Part shown: positions 1 through 6,479 of the stretch, piece after piece | How the letters are laid out: each line of letters starts with the position of its first letter | Numbering within the stretch: position 1 is the first letter of the stretch | NCBI GenBank assembly: GCA_009702205.1 | Contig: WLIM01000049.1 | Coordinates: 1-7,694, forward strand | Origin: Actinomycetota bacterium | Lineage (GTDB): Bacteria; Actinomycetota; Actinomycetes; Nanopelagicales; Nanopelagicaceae | Direction of reading: 5' to 3' | Length of the DNA: 7,694 nucleotides | The notes under the pieces: model-generated | The model's database searches: none | Seen by the model: the letters and a program-made list of their open reading frames with translations, nothing else | What the model was told of the DNA's origin: nothing | Translations under genes and position numbers: made by a program

Positions 1-33
1 AAATGAGAAACCCCTCAGTTTCCACTGAGGGGT
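1..33 (-). terminator. Intrinsic terminator of a branched-chain amino acid attenuator
   Basis: On the minus strand ACCCCTCAGT (33-24) and ACTGAGGGGT (19-10) form a perfect 10-bp, GC-rich stem closed by the tetraloop GGAA (23-20), which fits the GNRA class. It is followed by an imperfect T-rich tract, TTTCTCATTT (10-1). This is the layout of a rho-independent terminator reading leftward. It lies 21 nt beyond the stop codon of a Val/Ile-rich leader peptide and about 150 nt past the ilvD stop, so I interpret it as the conditional terminator of an attenuator in front of the next gene to the left (probably ilvB, not in the window). A plain ilvD terminator is the alternative. The interrupted T tract would make termination less than complete, which suits a regulated site. 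Confidence 0.82.
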
Positions 34-68
34 AGCACACGAACTAGTTATTCACTAGAGCGTGCGCT
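34..68 (-). promoter_or_regulatory. Attenuator hairpin spanning the 3' end of the leader peptide
   Basis: On the minus strand AGCGCACG (68-61) pairs with CGTGTGCT (41-34) over 8 bp with one G-U pair. Inside it CTAGT (58-54) pairs with ACTAG (48-44) around a 5-nt loop, with a 2x2 internal loop between the helices. The outer 5' arm lies in the Glu-Arg-Thr codons of the leader peptide and the inner helix covers its stop codon. A ribosome that finishes the leader would melt this hairpin, while one stalled upstream on Val codons would tend to leave it intact. It abuts the terminator stem directly at 33/34, so the two could stack. The pairing is seen in the sequence; the pause or switch role is inferred from classical attenuators. 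Confidence 0.55.
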
Positions 69-93
69 CACCAATTACCACGACTGAAGTCAT
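55..93 (-). CDS. Leader peptide of a Val/Ile attenuator (ilvB-type)
   Basis: This 12-codon ORF (ATG at 93-91, TAG at 57-55) encodes MTSVVVIGERTL. Four consecutive codons are Val-Val-Val-Ile (GTC GTG GTA ATT) and the last sense codon is Leu, so half of the residues after Met are hydrophobic and five are branched-chain. A Shine-Dalgarno (AGGGGAG) lies 9 nt upstream, and the terminator hairpin lies downstream. In Corynebacterium glutamicum the ilvBNC operon is controlled by attenuation through a short leader peptide that also carries a Val triplet. By analogy, scarcity of charged tRNA(Val) or tRNA(Ile) should stall the ribosome here and let transcription continue into the gene beyond the left edge. 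The peptide itself probably has no function. The ORF, its ribosome site and the terminator are directly visible; the target being ilvB is inferred from ilvD next door. Confidence 0.78.
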   Translation of the reverse strand: MTSVVVIGERTL

Positions 94-99
94 GAGTGA

Positions 100-128
100 A
101 TTCTCCCCTGCCACGCTCGTTTGGTCAA
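100..128 (-). promoter_or_regulatory. Weak promoter candidate in front of the leader peptide
   Basis: The minus strand has TTGACC (128-123), matching five of six bases of the -35 consensus, then a 17-nt spacer and GAGAAT (105-100), four of six bases of the -10 consensus. Transcription would start near 93, at the leader ATG, giving a leaderless leader peptide. This conflicts with the good Shine-Dalgarno overlapping the -10 box, so either the match is accidental or the ribosome site serves only longer transcripts entering from ilvD or from an undetected promoter around 140-185. Confidence 0.25.
103..109 (-). promoter_or_regulatory. Shine-Dalgarno of the leader peptide
   Basis: The minus strand reads AGGGGAG at 109-103, complementary to the anti-Shine-Dalgarno, with 9 nt before the ATG at 93. 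It is among the strongest ribosome sites in the window and is a main reason for accepting so short an ORF as translated. Confidence 0.7.
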
Positions 129-138
129 CCCCTAAGTT
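127..138 (-). promoter_or_regulatory. Terminator-arm mimic, candidate antiterminator
   Basis: The minus strand AACTTAGGGGTT (138-127) differs at one base of 12 from AACTGAGGGGTT, the 3' arm of the terminator with its flanks (20-9). It can therefore pair with the terminator's 5' arm ACCCCTCAGT (33-24) over 9 of 10 positions, with a single T/C mismatch, and that pairing excludes the terminator. If transcription starts upstream of 138 this segment is a natural antiterminator strand enclosing the leader ORF. If transcription starts later it is only a DNA repeat. The complementarity is seen; the role is inferred. Confidence 0.45.
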
Positions 139-185
139 AGGAATCTCACTATTTAGTATTAATTAGAACTTGGCTACCTTGGAAT

Positions 186-1862
186 TTATCCGCAGACAGC
201 ACCCTTTGATGCCGAGCCAACGACCTTTGAGTATTTGGCCAGTACGCCGCGCTTATATTTGTGAGGGATTGGTTGGAAATTCTTACGTCGTTCTACTAAT
301 TCCGCCGGATCAACTAATAAATCTAAAGTCCGCGCAATAGTGTCAATGCGAATCAGATCGCCATCTTTAATAAATGCAATTGGTCCACCATCAACAGCTT
401 CTGGTGCAACGTGACCAACGCATAGTCCGGTACTTCCACCGCTAAATCGACCATCAGTTAATAGCAAGGTTGATTTTCCAAGTCCTGCACCTTTAATTGC
501 GCCAGTAATCATCAACATCTCGCGCATACCTGGTCCGCCTTTTGGACCCTCATAGCGAATAACTACTACATCGCCAGCTTTAATAGTTCCATTCTCGAGA
601 GCTTCCATGGCTGCTTGTTCGCGTTCGAATACTCGAGCTGGTCCTTCAAATTTTTCAACACCTATTCCTGCAGTCTTACAAACAGCGCCTTCAGGTGCGA
701 GTGAACCACCAAGAATTGTAATTCCAACAGCGGTTGATAGCGGAGATTTAATTGCATGAAGAACTTCGCCATCTGGATCAAGTGGTGTTATGTCTGCAAG
801 ATTTTCCGCCATAGTTTTTCCGGTAACAGTTAGGCAATCTCCATGCAAGAAACCAGCATCAAGAAGTGCGCGAAGCACTACTGGAATTCCGCCGACACGA
901 TCAATATCAGTCATAACATATTTACCAAACGGCTTTAGATCTCCAAGTAGTGGAACCTTGGATCCAATGCGATGGAAATCTTCAAGAGTTAAATCAACTT
1001 CGGCTTCATTTGCGATTGCAAGTAAGTGCAAGACCGCATTTGTAGAACCACCTAGGGCCATTACGACAGTAATCGCATTTTCAAAAGCCTTCTTGGTAAG
1101 AATCTGTCGAGTTGTAATTCCTTTACGAATTAATTCAACAACAGCTGCTCCGGCCTTAACAGCATAATCATCACGACGACGATCAACTGCTGCCGGTGAT
1201 GCTGAACCCGGAAGTGAAAGCCCAATAGCTTCGCCAACTGCTGCCATCGTGTTGGCGGTATACATGCCACCGCATGCACCTTCACCTGGGCAGATTGCGC
1301 GTTCAATTTTATCTACTTGCTCTTGTGAAATTAAGCCACGAGCACAAGCACCTACCGCTTCAAATGCATCAATGATTGTTACATCTTTGCCATCGACAGA
1401 GCCAGCAAGAGTTGTGCCTGCATAAACAAATACTGATGCAACATCGATGCGTGCTGCTGCCATCATCATTCCGGGAAGTGATTTATCGCAACCAGCAAAT
1501 GTGACCATGCCATCAAGACGTTCTGCTTGCATAACTGTTTCAACCGAATCAGCAATAACTTCACGAGATACCAGCGAGAAGTGCATACCTTCGTGGCCCA
1601 TTGAAATTCCATCTGAAACTGAGATTGTTCCAAATTGCATTGGGAAACCGCCCGCATCAATTACACCTTTGCGAGAAGCTTTCGCCAGACGATCTAATGA
1701 GAGATTGCAAGGAGTGATTTCATTCCAAGAAGATGCGATTCCGATTTGTGGTTTAGCAAAATCTTCATCGCCCATTCCAACTGCACGCAACATTCCGCGT
1801 GCCGGGGCGCGCTCCATTCCATCAGTTACTAAACCAGAACGTGGCTTCATGGAGTTGCTCAT
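186..1862 (-). CDS. ilvD: Dihydroxy-acid dehydratase
   Basis: This iron-sulphur enzyme dehydrates 2,3-dihydroxy-isovalerate and 2,3-dihydroxy-3-methylvalerate to the 2-keto acids that are transaminated to valine and isoleucine, and it also feeds leucine and pantothenate. It acts in the cytoplasm. The 558 residues match the usual family length. Three cysteines expected to hold the [2Fe-2S] cluster are present: C52 (NEITPCN), C125 (GCDKSLPG, the first family signature) and C197 (GEGACGGM). D84, D126 and K127 fit the Mg-binding positions, K127 being the carbamylated lysine. The second signature, TDGRFSGGSTG (469-479), carries the catalytic serine at about S474. The start is fixed by AGGAAG (1871-1866) just upstream. 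The gene follows gatB by 7 nt and is followed by the attenuator rather than by an obvious terminator of its own, so its transcript may run into the ilvB leader. It appears intact. Confidence 0.97.
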   Translation of the reverse strand: MSNSMKPRSGLVTDGMERAPARGMLRAVGMGDEDFAKPQIGIASSWNEITPCNLSLDRLAKASRKGVIDAGGFPMQFGTISVSDGISMGHEGMHFSLVSREVIADSVETVMQAERLDGMVTFAGCDKSLPGMMMAAARIDVASVFVYAGTTLAGSVDGKDVTIIDAFEAVGACARGLISQEQVDKIERAICPGEGACGGMYTANTMAAVGEAIGLSLPGSASPAAVDRRRDDYAVKAGAAVVELIRKGITTRQILTKKAFENAITVVMALGGSTNAVLHLLAIANEAEVDLTLEDFHRIGSKVPLLGDLKPFGKYVMTDIDRVGGIPVVLRALLDAGFLHGDCLTVTGKTMAENLADITPLDPDGEVLHAIKSPLSTAVGITILGGSLAPEGAVCKTAGIGVEKFEGPARVFEREQAAMEALENGTIKAGDVVVIRYEGPKGGPGMREMLMITGAIKGAGLGKSTLLLTDGRFSGGSTGLCVGHVAPEAVDGGPIAFIKDGDLIRIDTIARTLDLLVDPAELVERRKNFQPIPHKYKRGVLAKYSKVVGSASKGAVCG

Positions 1863-1865
1863 TGT

Positions 1866-1871
1866 CTTCCT
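1866..1871 (-). promoter_or_regulatory. ilvD ribosome binding site overlapping the gatB stop
   Basis: The minus strand AGGAAG (1871-1866) sits 3 nt before the ilvD ATG, or 5 nt counted from the AGGA core, and its first two bases belong to the gatB stop codon TAG (1872-1870). Ribosomes ending gatB would stand on this site, which points to coupled translation and no separate ilvD promoter. It also favours the ATG at 1862 over the Met four codons further in. Confidence 0.7.
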
Positions 1872-3369
1872 ATCCCTGACCTAGGTGCTTCAATAATAAT
1901 TCACGAACCTTGGCGGCATCAGCTTGACCACCAGTAGCTTTCATAACTGCGCCGATTAGTGCGCCTGCAGCTGGAATATTTCCGCCACGGATACGTTCTG
2001 CTGTATCAGGTTGAGCAGAGATAGCCGCTTCGATTGCGACCATTAGCGCTGAATCATCAGAGACAACTTTTAGGCCGCGCTTTTCAATTACATCTTTAGG
2101 TGAACCTTCGCCATTAACAACGCCTTCAACAACTTGGCGGGCCAACTTATCTGTTAGGTCGCCACTTGAAATTAGCGCAATGATTTCAGCAACAAAGGCA
2201 GTTGTTATAAGTGAAGTTGGGGCTACTTCTTTCTCATTCGCAAGGCGTGAGATTTCACCGAGCCACCAGGTGCGAGCACGAGTTGGTTCGGCGCCAAGTT
2301 TGATTGTCTCTTCAACAACATCAACTAGTTCAGCGTTGATTAGCGAATTCATCTCTGAATCAGGAACGTTCCACTCTTTCTGCAAACGCTTGCGGCGATC
2401 CGCAGGATTCTCTGGCAATTTTGCTCGAAGTTCTTCAATCCACTTTGCATCAGGAGTTACTGGAACCAAATCTGGTTCTGGAAAATATCGATAATCCTCG
2501 GCCTGCTCTTTAGAACGACCAGGGCGTGTAAGACCACTCTCTTCTAAGAAGTGACGAGTCTCTTGAATGATTCGCTCCCCTGCTTCAAGGCGATTTGCTT
2601 GGCGTTCAATTTCGCCGGTGAGGGCGCGTTCAACTGAACGAAGCGAGTTCACATTCTTAGTTTCACTTCGGGTACCAAGTAAGCCACTACCAATTGGTGC
2701 AAGTGAAACGTTGGCATCACAACGTAGTGATCCTTGTTCCATCTTTACATCACTCACACCTAATGAGCGAAGAATGTCGCGAAGTTGTGTTACATATGCA
2801 CGCGCAACTTGAGGTGCATATTTTCCAGTGCCCGGAATAATTCTTGTAACGATTTCAACCAATGGGATTCCAGCTCGGTTGTAATCAAGCAGCGAATACT
2901 CGGCGCCATGAATACGCCCTGTCGAGCCACCAACGTGAAGAGATTTTCCGGTGTCTTCTTCCATATGCACGCGTTCAATCTCAACGCGGAAGACTTTTGG
3001 ACCTTCATCAGTTTCAATTTCAACATCTAGATATCCATCGATACAGATTGGTTCGTCGTACTGAGAAGTTTGGAAATTCTTCGGCATATCAGGATAGAAA
3101 TAATTCTTGCGGGCAAAGCGACTATAAGGTGCGATTGAACAGTTAAGAGCAAGGCCTATCAAAATTGTGCTCTCAATTGCTTTGCCATTTACGACAGGAA
3201 GTGCGCCAGGCAGACCCAAACAAACTGGACAAGTTTGAGTATTTGGTTCAGCGCCAAATTCAGTTGCGCAAGAACAGAACATTTTGGAATTTGTATTTAA
3301 TTCAACGTGAACTTCTAGGCCAAGGGTTGGTTCATATTTTTGAGTTGCAGCTGCGTAATCAAGTGTCAT
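1870..3369 (-). CDS. gatB: Asp-tRNA(Asn)/Glu-tRNA(Gln) amidotransferase subunit B
   Basis: GatB is the tRNA-binding and kinase subunit of the GatCAB amidotransferase. It activates the misacylated Glu or Asp on tRNA with ATP so that ammonia from GatA can convert it to Gln or Asn. The 499 residues are near the family norm. Visible landmarks are a four-cysteine set C32, C34, C47, C50 (CxC...CPVC) typical of the zinc-containing forms, the conserved KNYFYPDMPKNFQTSQYDEP stretch (89-107), ERVHMEEDTGK (132-142), and the family signature LLDYNRAGIPLVEIV (160-174). The last ~150 residues form the YqeY-like helical and tail region, with the GNIPAAGALIGAVMKATGG block near the end. The ATG overlaps the gatA stop as TAATG, with GGTGA 4 nt upstream. 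The gene is intact and co-transcribed with gatA, gatC and ilvD. Confidence 0.97.
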   Translation of the reverse strand: MTLDYAAATQKYEPTLGLEVHVELNTNSKMFCSCATEFGAEPNTQTCPVCLGLPGALPVVNGKAIESTILIGLALNCSIAPYSRFARKNYFYPDMPKNFQTSQYDEPICIDGYLDVEIETDEGPKVFRVEIERVHMEEDTGKSLHVGGSTGRIHGAEYSLLDYNRAGIPLVEIVTRIIPGTGKYAPQVARAYVTQLRDILRSLGVSDVKMEQGSLRCDANVSLAPIGSGLLGTRSETKNVNSLRSVERALTGEIERQANRLEAGERIIQETRHFLEESGLTRPGRSKEQAEDYRYFPEPDLVPVTPDAKWIEELRAKLPENPADRRKRLQKEWNVPDSEMNSLINAELVDVVEETIKLGAEPTRARTWWLGEISRLANEKEVAPTSLITTAFVAEIIALISSGDLTDKLARQVVEGVVNGEGSPKDVIEKRGLKVVSDDSALMVAIEAAISAQPDTAERIRGGNIPAAGALIGAVMKATGGQADAAKVRELLLKHLGQG

Positions 3370-4868
3370 TACTTCACCGCCAAATCTGGAGCGTTAGAAA
3401 GAATTGGCTTGCCCCACTTTGATAGAAGTGCAGCCTCTAGAGTTCCGCCCACACGATAGAAACGATCATCTTGCATAAGCGGTGCCATTATTTGAAGTCC
3501 TACTGGAAGGCCATCTTCATCTGCGAGTCCTACTGGAAGACTCATTCCGCCAATGCCAGCCATATTTACTGGAATTGTTGCAATGTCACTTAAATACATT
3601 GCTACTGGATCATTGCTCTTCTCGCCAATTTTAAATGCGGTGGTTGGGGTTACAGGTGAAACCAAGACATCTACTTTGGCGAATGCGTTATCAAAATCTT
3701 GTTTTACTAACGTACGAACTTTTTGTGCCGATCCATAATATGCATCGTAATAACCAGATGAGAGGGCATAAGTTCCAAGAATAATTCGACGCTTAACTTC
3801 CTTGCCGAATCCAGCTTCTCTTGTAGCGCTCATAACTTCCTCTGCGCCTTTGCTTCCATCATCGCCGACACGAAGGCCGTAACGCATAGAGTCAAAGCGT
3901 GCCAAGTTTGAAGATGCTTCTGAAGGTGCAATTAAATAATACGCAGCGAGTGCGTATTCAAAATTAGGGCAAGAAACTTCTACAATTTCGGCGCCTTGAG
4001 CAACTAAAAGTTCTAATGATTCTGCGATGCGTGCACTAACGCCTGCTTGAAAACCTGAACCACTTAACTCTTTAATAACACCAATCTTCATTCCCTTAAC
4101 ATCGAGACGTTTTGCGGCAGAAACAACTTGTGGAACTGGTGCATTAATACTTGTTGAATCACGTTCGTCATGGCCAGCAATCGCTTCATGCAGAAGTGCG
4201 GTATCAAGAACAGTTCTAGCAAATGGCCCAACTTGATCAAGGCTTGATGAATATGCAATTACGCCGTATCTAGATACGCCACCATAAGTTGGTTTAACTC
4301 CAACAATTCCAGTTAGGGCAGCAGGTTGGCGAATTGATCCGCCAGTATCAGTTCCAATTGCAAGCGGCGCCTCAAATGCTGCCACTGCTGCAGCTGATCC
4401 ACCACTTGATCCGCCGGGAGTTCTAGTTAAGTCCCAAGGATTTTGTGTTGTTCCATATGCAGAATTTTCAGTTGATGAACCCATTGCAAATTCATCCATA
4501 TTTGTCTTGCCAAGAATTACAACTCCTGCTGCTTTTAATTTAGCAACAACTGTTGAGTCATACGGTGGGCGCCATCCTTCAAGAATTTTTGAACCAGCAG
4601 TTGTTGGAATTCCCTTTTGAGCAAGAATGTCTTTCACTGCAATTGGAACTCCGGCCAACGGGGAAAGCTTCTCGCCACCTGCACGCTTCTTATCTATTGC
4701 TTCTGCTTGGGCTAGTGCACCCTCGTTATCTATATGCAAAAAGGCGTGGATTTTTCCATCGACCGAAGCGATGCGCTCCAAATGTTGTTGTGTTAGTTCA
4801 ACTGAAGAGATTTCTTTTGCACTAAGTGCACTTGCCATTTCGGCAGCGGTGGCGTGAATATTTGTCAT
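3369..4868 (-). CDS. gatA: Asp-tRNA(Asn)/Glu-tRNA(Gln) amidotransferase subunit A
   Basis: GatA is the glutaminase (amidase-family) subunit of GatCAB. It hydrolyses glutamine and passes ammonia through a channel to the GatB active site. The Ser-cisSer-Lys triad of the amidase signature family is fully present: K79 (PIAVKD), S154 (PGGSSGGS) and S178 (TDTGGSIRQPA). These are the same residue numbers as in Staphylococcus aureus GatA, so the N-terminal half is collinear with it. The 499-residue length is close to the usual ~485. Downstream blocks such as GVKPTYGGVSRYGVIAYSSS and LPVGLQIMAPL, the latter near the C-terminus, are also typical of GatA. The start ATG overlaps the gatC stop (ATGA, 4 nt) and has GGTGA 3 nt upstream, almost the same initiation context as gatB. 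Other amidases share the triad, but the gatC and gatB neighbours settle the assignment. Confidence 0.97.
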   Translation of the reverse strand: MTNIHATAAEMASALSAKEISSVELTQQHLERIASVDGKIHAFLHIDNEGALAQAEAIDKKRAGGEKLSPLAGVPIAVKDILAQKGIPTTAGSKILEGWRPPYDSTVVAKLKAAGVVILGKTNMDEFAMGSSTENSAYGTTQNPWDLTRTPGGSSGGSAAAVAAFEAPLAIGTDTGGSIRQPAALTGIVGVKPTYGGVSRYGVIAYSSSLDQVGPFARTVLDTALLHEAIAGHDERDSTSINAPVPQVVSAAKRLDVKGMKIGVIKELSGSGFQAGVSARIAESLELLVAQGAEIVEVSCPNFEYALAAYYLIAPSEASSNLARFDSMRYGLRVGDDGSKGAEEVMSATREAGFGKEVKRRIILGTYALSSGYYDAYYGSAQKVRTLVKQDFDNAFAKVDVLVSPVTPTTAFKIGEKSNDPVAMYLSDIATIPVNMAGIGGMSLPVGLADEDGLPVGLQIMAPLMQDDRFYRVGGTLEAALLSKWGKPILSNAPDLAVK

Positions 4869-5161
4869 TCTTCACCAAGAATTTGTGGAACTTTAAAACG
4901 GTCTTCAGCTTTTGCAGGAGCACCTGAAAGCGCTTCATCATTTGAAAGACTTGGCTTAACTACATCGTCGCGGAAAACATTTGACATCGAAAGTGGATGT
5001 GAAGTCGGAGAAATATCGGCAGTAGCTACTTCTTGAACTCGCTTAACAGCGCCAAGAATTTGATCAAGTTCGCTTGCCATGTGATCTAGTTCGGCTGGAG
5101 TCATTTCGATGCGAGCTAGCTTTGCTAGGTGCGCGACATCATCGCGAGAAATTGCGGCCAT
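4865..5161 (-). CDS. gatC: Asp-tRNA(Asn)/Glu-tRNA(Gln) amidotransferase subunit C
   Basis: GatC is the small non-catalytic subunit that wraps around GatA and GatB and stabilises the complex. The 98 residues match the family (about 95-100). Typical features are the N-terminal helix DDVAHLAKLARIEMT (7-21), a following helix with SELDQILG, the SHP motif (residues 54-56), and the C-terminal FRDDVVKPSLSNDEAL...APAKAEDRFKVPQIL pattern. It is the first gene of the gat block, 43 nt after proA. The ATG at 5161 has AAGG 7 nt upstream (5172-5169) and a continuous reading frame to a TGA that overlaps gatA. The same bases read TAAGGT at -12 to -7, so a leaderless start cannot be excluded. Confidence 0.95.
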   Translation of the reverse strand: MAAISRDDVAHLAKLARIEMTPAELDHMASELDQILGAVKRVQEVATADISPTSHPLSMSNVFRDDVVKPSLSNDEALSGAPAKAEDRFKVPQILGEE

Positions 5162-5204
5162 ATGCGAACCTTATCGCGAGCTAGTGCTTACTTATAAATT
5201 GAAG
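5162..5204 (-). promoter_or_regulatory. proA-gatC gap with gatC ribosome site and weak -10 box
   Basis: This 43-nt spacer is the only gap wide enough within the minus-strand block to hold a promoter. On the minus strand TATAAG (5196-5191) resembles a -10 box (five of six bases), but no convincing -35 element lies 16-18 nt further upstream. AAGG (5172-5169) serves gatC. No terminator hairpin is visible after proA, so read-through from proA into gatC is likely, possibly boosted by a local start. Confidence 0.3.
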
Positions 5205-6473
5205 TTATGCGCGGATTTGGCCAGAGCCAGTAACAATCCAAGTTGTGGTCGTCATTTGTTCTAGCCCCATTGGGCCACGGGCATGGAGCTTTTGATTCGA
5301 GATCCCAATCTCTGCGCCAAATCCCATCTGTTCGCCATCTGTAAATCGAGTAGAGGCATTTACCATTACGGCAGCACAATCGCTTAACGCAACAAATTTT
5401 GCAGCGTTTGCTTGCGACTCGGTAACTATTGCTTCTGTGTGCTTTGTTCCATATTTGGCTATGTGATCACTTGCAGCGAGCAGGTTTGGCACAATCGCAA
5501 CATTCATTTCTAGCGAGTTGTATTCGGTCGACCAATTCGCTTCATTCGCAAGATTTGTCTCAATGCCATTTGCTTTTGCAATTTTTGCTACTTGTGAATC
5601 AACATTCAATTTAACTCGGGCATCACGCAAAGCTAAAAGCGCACCAGGTAGAAACTTTTCAGCGACACTCTCATGAACTAAAAGAGTTTCAGCCGCATTG
5701 CAAACACTTGGCCTGTGAACCTTTGAATTCAAAACAATTGGAAGTGCTTTTTGTAGATCGGCATCTGCATCAACATATACATGACAAACGCCCGCACCAG
5801 TTTCAATGGTTGGGACCGTTGAATCATCTACTACCGTGCGGATTAATGCAGCGCTTCCCCGTGGGATAACAAGATCCACTTTTCCACGGGCATGTAACAA
5901 GGCAGTGACAGTGGAGCGATCGTCAGAGGGAACTAACTGCAGAACATCTGGAGAAATATTTGTTTTGGCAAGCGCTCTTCGCATAATTGTTACTAACACT
6001 TGATTGCTATTTGCAGCGCTTGAAGATCCTCGTAATAGGGCAGCATTTCCGGACATTAATAAAATTACGGCAGCATCGACAGTTACATTTGGCCGCGCTT
6101 CATAAACCATTCCAACAACACCAAATGGCACACTTATCTGCTTAAGGTGAAGACCATTTTCAAGAGTGCTTTCACGAATAGTTTTTCCTAGGGGACTCTG
6201 CAATTTAGAAACTGATTTCGCGCCATCTGCCATTCCATGAATTCGTTGCGCTGTTAAAAGTAAGCGATCTTGCATTGATTCGGCCATCGAACTTGCAACT
6301 GCATTTTCCATATCTTTAGCATTTGCAGCAAGTATTTCCACTTCACTTGCGCTTATTTCATCTGCAATTCGATTAAGTGCCTCGACTCGATCCGCATCAC
6401 TTGCGGCGATAAGAGTGCGTGCGGCGAGCCGAGCTTTATCGGCTAATTCGGCAATCATCGCAGTGGCTTCCAT
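5205..6473 (-). CDS. proA: Gamma-glutamyl phosphate reductase
   Basis: ProA (glutamate-5-semialdehyde dehydrogenase) reduces gamma-glutamyl phosphate with NADPH, the second step of proline synthesis from glutamate, in the cytoplasm. The 422 residues are of normal length for this aldehyde dehydrogenase superfamily member. It shows the FGVVGMVYEARPNVTVDAA block (117-135), the catalytic cysteine C258 in HRPSVCNAAETLLVH, and the family signature around VAIVPNLLAASDHIAKYGTKHTEAI with its H..KYGTKHTE core. The ATG at 6473 has AGGA only 2 nt upstream, too close for a good ribosome site, and a TAGGCT hexamer at leaderless distance. A second Met five codons in is an alternative start. The partner kinase gene proB is not adjacent: the upstream neighbour is a divergent hydrolase. 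The frame is intact. Confidence 0.96.
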   Translation of the reverse strand: MEATAMIAELADKARLAARTLIAASDADRVEALNRIADEISASEVEILAANAKDMENAVASSMAESMQDRLLLTAQRIHGMADGAKSVSKLQSPLGKTIRESTLENGLHLKQISVPFGVVGMVYEARPNVTVDAAVILLMSGNAALLRGSSSAANSNQVLVTIMRRALAKTNISPDVLQLVPSDDRSTVTALLHARGKVDLVIPRGSAALIRTVVDDSTVPTIETGAGVCHVYVDADADLQKALPIVLNSKVHRPSVCNAAETLLVHESVAEKFLPGALLALRDARVKLNVDSQVAKIAKANGIETNLANEANWSTEYNSLEMNVAIVPNLLAASDHIAKYGTKHTEAIVTESQANAAKFVALSDCAAVMVNASTRFTDGEQMGFGAEIGISNQKLHARGPMGLEQMTTTTWIVTGSGQIRA

Positions 6474-6479
6474 GTTCCT

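Noticed and set aside
131..141. CCTAAGTTAGG, a 5+5 inverted repeat that could be an operator.
   Set aside because: The arms are only 5 bp around one base, and the bases are better explained by the terminator-arm mimic at 127-138. No second copy was seen near a promoter.
1447..1884. A 145-codon plus-strand open frame antisense to ilvD.
   Set aside because: The minus-strand frame encodes conserved ilvD motifs across the same bases. The antisense frame has low-complexity composition and no sign of a start signal.
3496..3539. A 14-nt direct repeat (AGTCCTACTGGAAG) occurs twice, 30 nt apart.
   Set aside because: It is in frame in gatA and encodes LPVGL twice, ten residues apart, in a conserved part of the protein, so it is explained by coding rather than by a mobile or regulatory repeat.
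5188..5379. A 63-codon open frame on the minus strand over the end of proA, possibly a frameshift or small gene.
   Set aside because: proA is intact in its own frame to a normal C-terminus, and this overlapping frame has no recognisable protein features or ribosome site of its own.
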